Positions 8,074 through 16,006 of a stretch of 42,595 nucleotides of DNA are shown piece after piece. The notes beneath the pieces are model-generated. The model did no database searches. It was given only the letters and a program-made list of their open reading frames with translations, and was not told the DNA's origin. The stretch's first letter is position 1; each line of letters begins with the position of its first letter. A program made the translations under genes and the position numbers. The stretch comes from CAYRLW01 sp964425215. GTDB taxonomy: Bacteria > Spirochaetota > Spirochaetia > Treponematales > Breznakiellaceae. The stretch covers positions 1 to 42,595 of the forward strand of contig CAYRLW010000030.1 in NCBI GenBank assembly GCA_964425215.1, read 5' to 3'.

Positions 8074-9050
8074 GAACAGGAACCCCCTTCGTACAAGCCC
8101 AAGAGATCAAAGGCTCTCCGTTCCACCGCTTCTCGGCTATCCTCCGGCAGGCGGTCCAAGACGGCGGATAGGTGGGCTTCTACCAGCAAACTTTTTGCCG
8201 AATCGGTATCCAAACCCCGGCTGGTAAGGTAAAAAAGCTCCTCCTCCCGGGGACCGCCGGTGGTGGAACCATGGCTACAGACCACGTCGTCGGTTTCTAT
8301 CTTTAACTGGGGAAGGCTTTCCGCCCGGACCCCGTCGTTTAGGACCAGATTCCGATTGGAAAGGTACGCGTCGGAACCGGCGGCGCTTTCTTCTATATGA
8401 ATAAGCCCTTTAAAGATCAAATGGGCCGAATCCTTTAAGGCGGACTTAATGTACACTCGACTTTTCGTGCGCGGCCCCCGATGGTGGGTTGTAAGAAGGT
8501 AGGTCCCTTCGGTGGAGCAAGCGGCTCCGTAGGCCCCCGCGAAATCCAGTTCGCTTTCCTTTCCTACGAACGTAACGTTCCGTTCGTAGGTTCCCTTACC
8601 CGCGTCAAAGCCCACATCGGTCCACCGCAGGTGGCTCCCTTCTTCCAGGGTAAGCTGATCGAAGGCCTCCCTCATAAGGTGGGCCGGGAGGGAAGATAAC
8701 ACGAACAGTTCAAGCTGGGCGTAGGGCCCCAGATGAATTTCCAAGGAAGTACGAAAAAGCTGGGTCTCCCTATCCATCGTACCTTGGTCAGGACCGGCTT
8801 GACGGGGTCCCGCCTCGTACTGGATAAACACTTGGGCCCGGGCGTGGGCTTCCAGGTATATGGCGCCCCCTTGGACGGATCCCCTATCCCCCCTAAAGGG
8901 GATGGCAATGTTTGTACGTTCCACGTCTCCCCTTATGGTTTCCCCCGGTTCCGTTTGAATTTCCGGATGGGCCTTAAAGGTCCAGAGGAATTCCGGACCC
9001 TCCGCCGACGCGCTCCCTTGGGGCGTGGTTTTTACTCGTGTCGCTGTCAT
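8070..9050 (-). CDS. sufD: Fe-S scaffold subunit SufD
   Basis: 326 residues, shorter than E. coli SufD (423) because the N-terminal region is reduced. It pairs with SufB in the SufBC2D complex on which clusters are assembled. The C-terminal core is well kept: LKIETDDVVCSHGSTTG with the conserved His, then REEELFYLTSRGLD, the signature shared with SufB. The start overlaps the sufB stop by 4 bases. Distinguished from SufB by its length and the CSHGSTTG segment. Confidence 0.94.
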   Translation of the reverse strand: MTATRVKTTPQGSASAEGPEFLWTFKAHPEIQTEPGETIRGDVERTNIAIPFRGDRGSVQGGAIYLEAHARAQVFIQYEAGPRQAGPDQGTMDRETQLFRTSLEIHLGPYAQLELFVLSSLPAHLMREAFDQLTLEEGSHLRWTDVGFDAGKGTYERNVTFVGKESELDFAGAYGAACSTEGTYLLTTHHRGPRTKSRVYIKSALKDSAHLIFKGLIHIEESAAGSDAYLSNRNLVLNDGVRAESLPQLKIETDDVVCSHGSTTGGPREEELFYLTSRGLDTDSAKSLLVEAHLSAVLDRLPEDSREAVERRAFDLLGLYEGGSCS

Positions 9051-10459
9051 CCGACGGAGCCCTCCATTTCCAGTTCGATAAGGCGGTTCAGTTCCACCGC
9101 GTATTCCATGGGAAGTTCCTTTACCAGGGGATCGATAAAGCCGTGGACGATCATCACCGCCGCCTCTTCCTCCGTCAGCCCCCGGCTCATCAGGTAAAAA
9201 AGCTGTTCCTCGCTGATTTTAGAAACCTTAGCCTCGTGTTCCATGGCGGCGTTTTCGGATCGTATATCCATGACCGGATAGGTGTTGGACTTGGAATGGG
9301 GATCCAGAATCAGGGCGTCGCATTCTACCTTGGATTTAATCCCCGTAAGCCCTGCTTCTACCTTTACCAGCCCCCGGTAGCTGGCGGTTCCCCCATCCTT
9401 GGATATGGATTTAGAGGTAACCACGCTGGAGGTGTGGGAAGCGAAATGGAGCACCTTGGCCCCCGTATCCTGTTCCTGGCCTTTCCCCGCAAAGGCTATG
9501 GAAAGTACCTCTCCCCGGGCGCCCTGGCCCATTAGAAAGATGGCCGGGTACTTCATGGTGGCCTTGGAACCGATGTTCCCGTCGACCCATTCCATCACGG
9601 CGTTCTCGTAGACGAAGGCCCGTTTGGTCACCAGGTTGTACATATTGGATGACCAATTCTGAACGGTGGAATACCGAATCCGGGCGTTCGCCAGGGCAAC
9701 GATTTCTACCACCGCCGAGTGGAGGCTGTCTTTAGAAAACACCGGGGCGGTACAACCCTCTATATAATGAACAAAGGATCCCTCGTCGGCGATAATCAGG
9801 GTTCGCTCGAACTGTCCAAAGGCCTGGGAATTGACCCTAAAGTAGGCTTGCAGGGGAATCTCCACGTGGACCCCCGGGGGAACGTAGACGAAGGACCCTC
9901 CGGACCAGACAGCGCTGTTAAGGGCGGCGAATTTGTTATCGTCCGGAGGAACGATGGTTCCAAAAAAACGTTTAACGAGCTCTGGATGTTCCCGGGCCGC
10001 GGTCTCCACGTCGGAAAAAAGAACCCCCTTTTTTCCCAGATCCTCCCGAATATGGTGGTACACCATTTCTGAGTCGTACTGGGCCCCCACGCCGGCGAGA
10101 AACTTCCGTTCCGCCTCCGGAATGCCGAGCCGTTCGTAGGTTCCCTTTATCTCCGCCGGAAGTTCGTCCCAATTTTGGGAACTCCCATCGGTGGGTTTGG
10201 CGTAGTAGGTCATCTCATCGAACCGAAGGTCCGAAAGGTCCGCTCCCCAAGATGGCATGGGTAGAAGGTTGAATAGATCAAGGGCGCGAAGGCGGAATCG
10301 GAGCATCCATTCGCTTTCGTTTTTCGCCTGGCTTATCTCCCGAACGGTCTGGGCGGTCAATCCCTTTTCGGTTCGAAGCACCGACCGGTCGGGCATGGAA
10401 AACCCAAACCGTTCGCCGTACGCCGTCCCAATATCCCGAACCTGGGTGTCAGCGCTCAT
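9047..10459 (-). CDS. sufB: Fe-S scaffold subunit SufB
   Basis: 470 residues, typical of SufB. It is the main scaffold subunit on which the nascent cluster forms. Seen in order: the N-terminal YAKPTDGSSQNWDEL region, the beta-helix core with VYVPPGVHVEIPLQAYFR, EGCTAPVF, the ALILDPHSKSNTYPVMDI segment, and the C-terminal AMEHEAKVSKISEEQLFYLM signature. The start lies inside the end of sufC (11-base overlap), so expression is coupled. Confidence 0.97.
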   Translation of the reverse strand: MSADTQVRDIGTAYGERFGFSMPDRSVLRTEKGLTAQTVREISQAKNESEWMLRFRLRALDLFNLLPMPSWGADLSDLRFDEMTYYAKPTDGSSQNWDELPAEIKGTYERLGIPEAERKFLAGVGAQYDSEMVYHHIREDLGKKGVLFSDVETAAREHPELVKRFFGTIVPPDDNKFAALNSAVWSGGSFVYVPPGVHVEIPLQAYFRVNSQAFGQFERTLIIADEGSFVHYIEGCTAPVFSKDSLHSAVVEIVALANARIRYSTVQNWSSNMYNLVTKRAFVYENAVMEWVDGNIGSKATMKYPAIFLMGQGARGEVLSIAFAGKGQEQDTGAKVLHFASHTSSVVTSKSISKDGGTASYRGLVKVEAGLTGIKSKVECDALILDPHSKSNTYPVMDIRSENAAMEHEAKVSKISEEQLFYLMSRGLTEEEAAVMIVHGFIDPLVKELPMEYAVELNRLIELEMEGSVG

Positions 10460-11219
10460 ACACCGCCTCCTTGGTACCCCCCACTAGGCGCCGGATTCCG
10501 TCGTAGCCGTCCTGCTCCAGCAGTTCCACCAGCTCAAAACCGCCGCTGGCCACCACGTGCCCCCGTTCCAGGATATGCACCCTATCGGGGCGTACTAAGT
10601 CTAACAGCCTGCGGTAATGGGTTATCAGGAGGGCGGAAAAGCCCTCTCCCCGCATCCTGTTAATCCCTGCGGAAACAACCTTGAGGGCGTCCACGTCCAA
10701 GCCCGAGTCGGTTTCGTCAAAAATAGCAAACCTGGGGCGGATGGTCAGAAGCTGGAGTATCTCCATCCGTTTTTTCTCTCCACCGGAAAAACCGTCGTTT
10801 AAATACCGGTTTGCAAAGGAAGGATCGATTTCCAAAAATTTAAGGTTTTCTTTCAGTTCCCCTAAAAAGGCCCCCGCGTTTTTGGGAGGATCCCGCCGGA
10901 GGTCTGCCACCCGTTTAAGAAACTTGGCCACCGTCAGTCCGGGTATTTCGGCGGGGTATTGGAACGCCAAAAAAAGACCCCGCCGGGCCCGTTGGGATAC
11001 GTCCATGGCCAGCAGATCCTCCCCGTCCAGGGTAACCGCCCCTGCAGAAACGGTGTACCGGGGATGACCCATTAAAATATTAGCCAGGGTGCTTTTACCG
11101 TGGCCGTTGGGACCCATCAACGCGTGGATCTGACCATCCTCCACCGTTAAATCCAAGCCGTTGATAATCGTTTTTTCGTCTATCCGGGCCGTAAGGCCCC
11201 TAACCTGTAAACCCTTCAT
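10449..11219 (-). CDS. sufC: ABC-type ATPase SufC
   Basis: 256 residues from ATG 11219, chosen because AAGGAGT (11224-11230) lies 4 bases before it; an upstream ATG five codons earlier has no such site. SufC is the soluble ATPase that drives conformational change in SufBC2D. Walker A is GPNGHGKST (residues 36-44), the signature FSGGEKKRME, Walker B FAIFDETDSGLD with the SufC-type SGLD loop, and the switch His in LLITHYRR. It follows sufT by 24 bases. Confidence 0.97.
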   Translation of the reverse strand: MKGLQVRGLTARIDEKTIINGLDLTVEDGQIHALMGPNGHGKSTLANILMGHPRYTVSAGAVTLDGEDLLAMDVSQRARRGLFLAFQYPAEIPGLTVAKFLKRVADLRRDPPKNAGAFLGELKENLKFLEIDPSFANRYLNDGFSGGEKKRMEILQLLTIRPRFAIFDETDSGLDVDALKVVSAGINRMRGEGFSALLITHYRRLLDLVRPDRVHILERGHVVASGGFELVELLEQDGYDGIRRLVGGTKEAVYER

Positions 11220-11243
11220 AGGTACTCCTTCCACGTAAAACCC

Positions 11244-11558
11244 TTACCAGATGGGGTAGCCCATCTCCAACCGAATATCGTCGCTGGCCCGTTCTATCGT
11301 CCACGGGGGATTCCAGACCACGTTGGCCTGGACCATTGGCTTGCCCGTAACGCGGCGAAGGGTCAAAACGATATCCGTTCTAAGCTGTTCACCGATGGGA
11401 CAGCCGGGAGAGGTAAGGGTAAAATCGACCTCTATGGCGTCTCCCACCTGTTCCGCCCGGTACAACAGACCCAGGTCCACGATGGAGTATCCCAGCTCGG
11501 GATCCTCCACGATCCGTAATATTTCCAAAAGTTCTTGTTCCGAATAGGTATCTTTCAT
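11244..11558 (-). CDS. sufT: MIP18/SufT-family Fe-S maturation protein
   Basis: 104 residues, a full-length single DUF59 (MIP18) domain. Family members such as SufT and the eukaryotic CIA protein Cia2/FAM96 help deliver Fe-S clusters to target proteins. Visible motifs are VEDPELGYSIVDLGLLY, TSPGCPIGEQL with the conserved cysteine, and VVWNPPWTIERAS. It is the first gene of the suf operon. No Shine-Dalgarno precedes the ATG; instead an AT-rich palindromic promoter region lies within 35 bases, so the first cistron may be translated from a very short leader. Confidence 0.93.
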   Translation of the reverse strand: MKDTYSEQELLEILRIVEDPELGYSIVDLGLLYRAEQVGDAIEVDFTLTSPGCPIGEQLRTDIVLTLRRVTGKPMVQANVVWNPPWTIERASDDIRLEMGYPIW

Positions 11559-11560
11559 AT

Positions 11561-11590
11561 ACTATACTAATATAGTCATATTTGAGTATA
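11561..11590. promoter_or_regulatory. Palindromic suf promoter/operator region
   Basis: Two overlapping inverted repeats sit just before sufT: ACTATA-N4-TATAGT (11561-11576), and a 20-base imperfect palindrome at 11571-11590 that matches its own reverse complement at 16 of 20 positions (form TATAnTCAnATnTGAnTATA). A -10-like TATATT on the minus strand (11569-11574) lies inside them. This is the expected place for an Fe-S-responsive regulator (Rrf2 class or similar). The same region could control the divergent gene at 11667. Confidence 0.5.
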
Positions 11591-11666
11591 TATTCTAGGG
11601 GGCTATAGGGAAATTTGGATTTTTTTCTCCCCCCCTTTCACATTTCTTGATTACCAAGGAGTATCT

Positions 11667-12242
11667 ATGGAAAATGTACTAATTCTGGCGCAGGTTAAAA
11701 AAGAAGGTTTTAACCGGGCCATCGCTCGCGGTATTGCCGAAACGGTTCCGAATCTTCAGATGGTGGATCTGTACGCCGAGGGTTTTAACCCGGTTCTTCC
11801 GGAAGCAGAATTGAATCGGAAGTTCAGCTTTGATGAAACAACCCTCCATTATCAGCAGGCTATGCAAAGCGCCCGCCGGGTGTTCTTTGTATACCCCGAT
11901 TGGTGGGGCGGTCCTCCGGCAATTTTAAAGGGCTTTTTAGACCGGGTATTCCGTCCCGGAATCGCCTACGGTTTTAGAGAAGCGGATTTTAAGGACGCCG
12001 ACGCTCCGGGGCTTTTTTCCGATAAAACCTTTGACATATTTATTACCACCGACGCCACCCTGCCTCCTGGTCAGAAGGTGGAAGATTGGGCTCCCGCTCG
12101 GGTATGGAAGGAAAACGTTTTAGGCTTCTGCGGCGCCCAGGATGTACGGTTCCACGTGTTTTGGAACCTTCGAAAAAGCACCTATTTGCAAAGGAAGGCC
12201 TATTTGGATAGTATTGGAGAATCCCTGCAGTCTCTCCGCTGA
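11667..12242 (+). CDS. Flavodoxin-fold NAD(P)H oxidoreductase (MdaB/KefF-like)
   Basis: 191 residues from ATG 11667, with AAGGAG at 11656-11661. It matches the Flavodoxin_2 (NQO/MdaB/KefF) family: a short beta strand VLILAQV, then the FMN-contact segment VFFVYPDWWGGPPAILKGFLDRVFRPGIAYGF, where PxWWxxxPAxLKGxxDRVxxPGxAF is the family hallmark. Such enzymes reduce quinones or other electrophiles by two electrons using NAD(P)H and FMN. The N-terminal phosphate loop is atypical (QVKKEGFNRAIA). It is divergent from the suf operon across a 108-base region, which fits a role in redox stress, though that is inference. Confidence 0.88.
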   Translation: MENVLILAQVKKEGFNRAIARGIAETVPNLQMVDLYAEGFNPVLPEAELNRKFSFDETTLHYQQAMQSARRVFFVYPDWWGGPPAILKGFLDRVFRPGIAYGFREADFKDADAPGLFSDKTFDIFITTDATLPPGQKVEDWAPARVWKENVLGFCGAQDVRFHVFWNLRKSTYLQRKAYLDSIGESLQSLR

Positions 12243-12247
12243 TCCCC

Positions 12248-12290
12248 TTGACAGGGATTATAACTTTAATTAAACTAAAGAATGTTTAGT
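12248..12290 (+). promoter_or_regulatory. Promoter with overlapping palindrome before the XRE-cupin gene
   Basis: TTGACA (12248-12253), 17 bases, TAAACT (12271-12276). An inverted repeat ACTAAA-N5-TTTAGT covers 12274-12290, overlapping the -10 and the likely start point. That position suits a repressor site, possibly for the XRE-cupin protein encoded just downstream (autoregulation). Confidence 0.55.
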
Positions 12291-12308
12291 ATCAATTAAG
12301 GAGCTTCC

Positions 12309-12887
12309 ATGGGTTTCCACTTTGGGGAGAAAATTCGTTCGGTCCGGGAACGGCGATCCCTTACGTTAAAAGAAGTGGCCGATAGGGCGGGGGTGAGCGA
12401 AAGCCTGGTGTCCCAGATAGAACGGAACCGGGTATCCCCGGCTATCGATACGCTCCTTGCCCTGGCCGACGCGGTGGATATTGACCTGGAATACCTGTTT
12501 TCCGACTACCGGCGGGAACGTTCGGTCCGGGTGGTCCGGAAGGGAGAGCGATCTACCTTTACCCGGCCGGGGGTTCTCTACGAACGGCTAGCCCAACTGG
12601 ACGGGGCTTCCCAGGGCAGGGATGGGATAGAGGCGTACCGAATAACCCTTGACCCGGGGGCTAAAACCGGCGGAAAGGAGTACGGACATCCGGGGTGGGA
12701 ATTGGGCATAGTCACCGAAGGGGTGGCGGAACTAACGGTGGGCAATAAAACCTACCGTTTAGAGGTGGGCGACTCGGCGAGTTTTCGGGCCGACGCTCCC
12801 CACGTTTTGGCCAACCCGGGGGAATCGGTGCTCCGCCTTTTTTGGATTATAACGCCGCCGAAAGGCGAGATTGGAACGGGAGGCTGA
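12309..12887 (+). CDS. XRE-family regulator with C-terminal cupin domain
   Basis: 192 residues with AAGGAG (12298-12303) before ATG 12309. Residues ~8-62 form an XRE helix-turn-helix (LTLKEVADRAGVSESLVSQIERNRVSPAIDTLLALADA). Residues ~115-185 form a cupin sensor domain (GHPGWELGIVTEGVAELTVGN, then EVGDSASFRADAPHVLANPG, with cupin His and Glu residues). This architecture (PuuR/SutR-like) usually senses a small metabolite and regulates neighbouring genes. It lies 2 bases before the isomerase genes, so it probably controls them and itself through the palindrome at 12274. Confidence 0.93.
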   Translation: MGFHFGEKIRSVRERRSLTLKEVADRAGVSESLVSQIERNRVSPAIDTLLALADAVDIDLEYLFSDYRRERSVRVVRKGERSTFTRPGVLYERLAQLDGASQGRDGIEAYRITLDPGAKTGGKEYGHPGWELGIVTEGVAELTVGNKTYRLEVGDSASFRADAPHVLANPGESVLRLFWIITPPKGEIGTGG

Positions 12888-12889
12888 TT

Positions 12890-14188
12890 ATGGGAAAGAC
12901 TTTGGCTCAGAAAATTTTTGACGCCCATTTGGTGGACAAACCCTTTGGTCAGGAGGATTGGGTCCTTCGGCTGGATCGGGTGTTTTGCCACGAAATTACC
13001 ACCCCTATCGCCATCAACGACCTGGTGGCCCAAGGGATGGACAGGGTATTCGATCCCACTAAAATCAAAGGGGTGATCGACCACGTTACCCCGGCGAAGG
13101 ACTCTAAAACCGCGTTACAGGGTAAAATCCTTAGGGATTGGGCCCGCCGTCACGGTATTAAGGACTTTTTTGACGTGGGGCGCAACGGGGTCTGCCATGC
13201 CCTTTTTCCCGAATTAGGCTTTGTCCGTCCGGGTTTTACGGTGATAATGGGGGACAGCCATACCTGTACCCACGGGGCTTTTGGGGCCTTTGCCGCTGGG
13301 GTGGGAACCACGGATTTGGAGGTGGGGATCCTAAAGGGAGTATGCGCGTTTAAAACCCCCCACACGATTCGAATCAACCTGGAGGGAGCCCTCCGTCCCG
13401 GAGTTACCGCCAAGGACGTAATTCTTGGGGTAATCGCGAAAATCGGCGTTGCCGGAGCCACCGATAGGGTGATGGAATTCCGGGGTCCCGTGGTTTCCGC
13501 CATGGGCATGGAAGGACGGATGACCCTTTGCAACATGGCCGTGGAAGCCGGAGGGACGAGCGGGGTTTGTATGCCCGATATGACTACGGTGGAGTATCTA
13601 TGGCCTTTTATCGGTCCCCAGGGAGAAAATCAATATGCCTCTAAAGAAGAGGCCCTCCAGGACTATCAAAAGTGGGTCAGCGATGAAACTGCTCCCTACG
13701 ATTCGGTGGTAACCATAGACTGTTCGTCCCTGGAACCCGTGTCCACCGTGGGCTATAAGCCGGATCAGGTAAAGACCATTCGGGAGCTGAAAAACACCAG
13801 GGTGGACCAGGTGTATATCGGTTCCTGCACCAACGGGCGGATCGAGGACCTGCGTCAGGCTGCGGCGGTGTTAAAGGGCCGCCGGGTCGCCGAAAGCGTC
13901 AGGGGCATCGTTTCTCCTGCCACCCCGCAGGTCTACGCTCAGGCGCTGAAAGAGGGGATTATTCAGACCTTTATGGACGCGGGGTTTTGCGTTACCAACC
14001 CCACCTGCGGAGCCTGTTTGGGCATGTCCAACGGGGTGTTAGCGGAGGGGGAGGTGTGCGCGTCCACGACCAATAGGAATTTTTACGGCCGCATGGGGAA
14101 GGGCGGCATGGTTCACCTTATGAGCCCCGCTTCGGCGGCCGCTACGGCGGTTTTAGGAACCATCGCTAATCCGGAGGATTTACAATGA
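12890..14188 (+). CDS. leuC: 3-isopropylmalate dehydratase-like large subunit
   Basis: 432 residues from ATG 12890, with GGGAGG in the end of the upstream gene as ribosome site; the longer frame starting at 12842 only shadows the regulator gene. An aconitase-superfamily enzyme that interconverts hydroxyacid isomers by dehydration and rehydration. The 4Fe-4S ligands are C313 (IGSCTNGR), C373 and C376 (NPTCGACLG). GDSHTCTHGAFGAFAAGVGTTD is also visible as the substrate-pocket segment. Length and split subunits fit the LeuC2/HacA type. No leuA or leuB is near, and an XRE-cupin regulator precedes it, so the substrate might be another malate-type acid. Confidence 0.88.
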   Translation: MGKTLAQKIFDAHLVDKPFGQEDWVLRLDRVFCHEITTPIAINDLVAQGMDRVFDPTKIKGVIDHVTPAKDSKTALQGKILRDWARRHGIKDFFDVGRNGVCHALFPELGFVRPGFTVIMGDSHTCTHGAFGAFAAGVGTTDLEVGILKGVCAFKTPHTIRINLEGALRPGVTAKDVILGVIAKIGVAGATDRVMEFRGPVVSAMGMEGRMTLCNMAVEAGGTSGVCMPDMTTVEYLWPFIGPQGENQYASKEEALQDYQKWVSDETAPYDSVVTIDCSSLEPVSTVGYKPDQVKTIRELKNTRVDQVYIGSCTNGRIEDLRQAAAVLKGRRVAESVRGIVSPATPQVYAQALKEGIIQTFMDAGFCVTNPTCGACLGMSNGVLAEGEVCASTTNRNFYGRMGKGGMVHLMSPASAAATAVLGTIANPEDLQ

Positions 14189-14583
14189 AAAAGTTTGGGG
14201 GCCCCGTATTGTTTTTAGATCGGGACGATATAAACACCGACGAAATTATCCCGGCTAAATATTTGACCGAAAACACCAANNNNNNNNNNNNNNNNNNNNN
14301 NNNNNNNNNNNNNNNNNNNNNNNNNNNNNNNNNNNNNNNNNNNNNNNNNNNNNNNNNNNNNNNNNNNNNNNNNNNNNNNGCGGAGGTGGACGGTCCTACC
14401 ATCGACCGGCTCTTTGAGGAATTCGCCGGAAAAGAGACCATCGTCTCGGTGGATTTGGAAAAAAATCAACTCCGCTTCGTGGCAGGAAAAACGGAACGGC
14501 AGGTACCGTTTATCCTTAAGGATTTCGAGGCCGCCCTCGTTCGTTCCGGCGGGTGGGTCCAATTCGCCGCCCAACGGTACTAG
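14185..14583 (+). CDS. leuD: 3-isopropylmalate dehydratase-like small subunit (gap inside)
   Basis: Swivel-domain subunit paired with the gene before it (4-base overlap, ATGA). The N-terminus shows the family motif DRDDINTDEIIPAKYL; the C-terminal part after the gap continues in frame to TAG at 14581. About 99 residues are visible, whereas subunits of this type are usually ~160-170, so the true gap is probably nearer 200 bases than 100. The substrate-loop segment reads YLTE (residues 26-29), unlike the YLVx loop of characterised archaeal isopropylmalate isomerase or the YLRT loop of homoaconitase, so specificity is open. Confidence 0.85.
   Translation: MKKFGGPVLFLDRDDINTDEIIPAKYLTENTXXXXXXXXXXXXXXXXXXXXXXXXXXXXXXXXXXAEVDGPTIDRLFEEFAGKETIVSVDLEKNQLRFVAGKTERQVPFILKDFEAALVRSGGWVQFAAQRY
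14280..14379. other. Assembly gap of 100 N inside leuD
   Basis: Exactly 100 undetermined bases. It removes the middle of the small-subunit gene; the frame happens to be kept by the placeholder length. Confidence 0.99.
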
Positions 14584-14588
14584 GAGTC

Positions 14589-14637
14589 CCCCATTCCGAC
14601 AGGCTCCTAGGAGTTTGGCGGAATGGGGTCCTTTTTT
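14589..14637 (+). terminator. Rho-independent terminator after leuD
   Basis: CCCCATTCCG pairs perfectly with CGGAATGGGG (10 bp). The loop contains a second small palindrome, CTCCTAGGAG. A T-rich run (CCTTTTTTC) follows. It closes the regulator-leuC-leuD operon. Confidence 0.85.
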
Positions 14638-14720
14638 CACGAGAGGCCCACGGGATCGCGTAAGGGCGGTTGCTGGGAAACGGACCCTACGGTCAACCCC
14701 CACGATTCCTCGCTGTTTTT

Positions 14721-14754
14721 CCTTCCGTCTGGTTTTGGTACCCCAGGCGGAAGG
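14721..14754 (+). promoter_or_regulatory. 12-bp hairpin in the region before the MFS gene
   Basis: CCTTCCGTCTGG and CCAGGCGGAAGG form a 12-bp stem (one G-T pair) around a 10-base loop. No T tract follows on either strand, so it is not a standard terminator. It lies 49 bases before the MFS start codon. The rest of 14638-14802 shows no gene. Confidence 0.5.
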
Positions 14755-14802
14755 AGGGGCGTACCACTGGCCCTAATACGCCGCCTTGGATAGAATAGAC
14801 CC

Positions 14803-15945
14803 ATGGCCCTGATACTACCGTACTTCTTTGCTTTTACTATTTATGGCGTCGCTTCCCCCTATCTGTCCGTTCTTATCCGGGGCTTGGGGTACGCTCCCAC
14901 GGTGGTGGGCCTTTTGCTGGGAATTTTTGAGGTAGCCGGTATCGGTGGACCCTTTCTGTTGGGCCACCTTTCCGATCGTTTAGGCCGTTCCCGCCCCTCC
15001 TTAGGCATTGCCTTTGGGTTGATTCTCCTTTCCCTCTTTCCTCTGCTCTACTTCCGATCCATTTTTGTTACCCTTATAAGTCTCATTGTGATGGCCGTGG
15101 GGCTACGATCCATTATTCCCCTAATGGACGCGACGGCCACGTTGACCCTCTCCGGCTCGGCCCAATACGGAAAGGTACGGTCTGTGGGTTCGGCGAGCTT
15201 TGTGATCATGAGCCTCCTGTTGCAGGTGGTCCCGTTTATGGTCCCCAATACTCCGGTTCACATCGGGTTTTGGATTGGTTTGATGACCCTCTTTTCCATG
15301 GCCACCCTTACCGTATTTCCCAATACCACAAGGAGTCGTCCCAGGGTTTCCCCTGCTGTAGGGGAGCGTCCATCGGTCTACCGATGGAGCCCCGTTTTTA
15401 TTGTGGGTTTGGTCATGATAGGTCTTGGAAGGGTAGCCATGGCGCCCATCTCGTCCTTCTTTTCCCTCTACGTGGTGGAGGAGCTACATTGGAACGCCGT
15501 GGGGTTGATGTGGGCCATTTCGGCAACCTCGGAAATTCCCTTCATGTTCCTTTCCGGACCCCTCATTCGCCGTTTTGGGGCCCCCAAATTGTTGGCCTTC
15601 TCCATGGTGGCCATATCGGTACGTTTGTCCCTCTACGCCCTGTTTCCCACCCCCGCAGGGGCGGTGGTGGGCCAAACCCTCCATTCCCTCTGCTATGGAC
15701 TTTTCCATCCCTCCGCGGTAGCCTTCGTGGCAACCCACGTTCCCCCGGAGCGAAGAGCGGTGGGCATGTCCATGTATCTTTCCTTAGGGGTAGGGCTTCC
15801 CACTTTTTTAGGAAGCGCCGTGGGGGGCTTTGTGGTCGATATGGGGGGATACCGGCTCCTGTTTGGGTCCTTTATCACCTTCGCTATCGCTGGTCTGGTC
15901 TTGTACGCGGTGATTCGGCACCGTTTGGAAGCTCCCGCTTCGTAG
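14803..15945 (+). CDS. MFS transporter (MFS_1-like)
   Basis: 380 residues with about 12 hydrophobic segments in two halves. The loop between segments 2 and 3 shows GHLSDRLGRSRP, the classic MFS motif (G-x3-D-R-x-G-R). The second half has FLSGPLIRRFGAPK and the HSLCYGLFHPSAVAFV segment, similar to the 3-phenylpropionate/PPP (MFS_1_like) group. The substrate cannot be read from sequence. No Shine-Dalgarno is present; a TAGAAT box lies 6 bases before the ATG (14791-14796), another possible leaderless start, though without a recognisable -35. Confidence 0.88.
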   Translation: MALILPYFFAFTIYGVASPYLSVLIRGLGYAPTVVGLLLGIFEVAGIGGPFLLGHLSDRLGRSRPSLGIAFGLILLSLFPLLYFRSIFVTLISLIVMAVGLRSIIPLMDATATLTLSGSAQYGKVRSVGSASFVIMSLLLQVVPFMVPNTPVHIGFWIGLMTLFSMATLTVFPNTTRSRPRVSPAVGERPSVYRWSPVFIVGLVMIGLGRVAMAPISSFFSLYVVEELHWNAVGLMWAISATSEIPFMFLSGPLIRRFGAPKLLAFSMVAISVRLSLYALFPTPAGAVVGQTLHSLCYGLFHPSAVAFVATHVPPERRAVGMSMYLSLGVGLPTFLGSAVGGFVVDMGGYRLLFGSFITFAIAGLVLYAVIRHRLEAPAS

Positions 15946-15967
15946 GTAACAAATTTTTATATCTTTG

Positions 15968-15997
15968 TTGACACGACCTTCCCCCACCGGATAGGCT
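15968..15997 (+). promoter_or_regulatory. Putative promoter of the DUF554 gene
   Basis: TTGACA (15968-15973), 18 bases, then TAGGCT (15992-15997), 9 bases before ATG 16007. The -35 is perfect and the -10 weak. The leader would be only 2-4 bases. Confidence 0.45.
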
Positions 15998-16006
15998 GGA
16001 CCCATT

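Noticed and set aside
15541..15556. TTCATGTTCCTTTCC inside the MFS gene, resembling operator site 1
   Set aside because: Second half-site is incomplete, it lies in coding sequence, and no -10 follows at the right distance.
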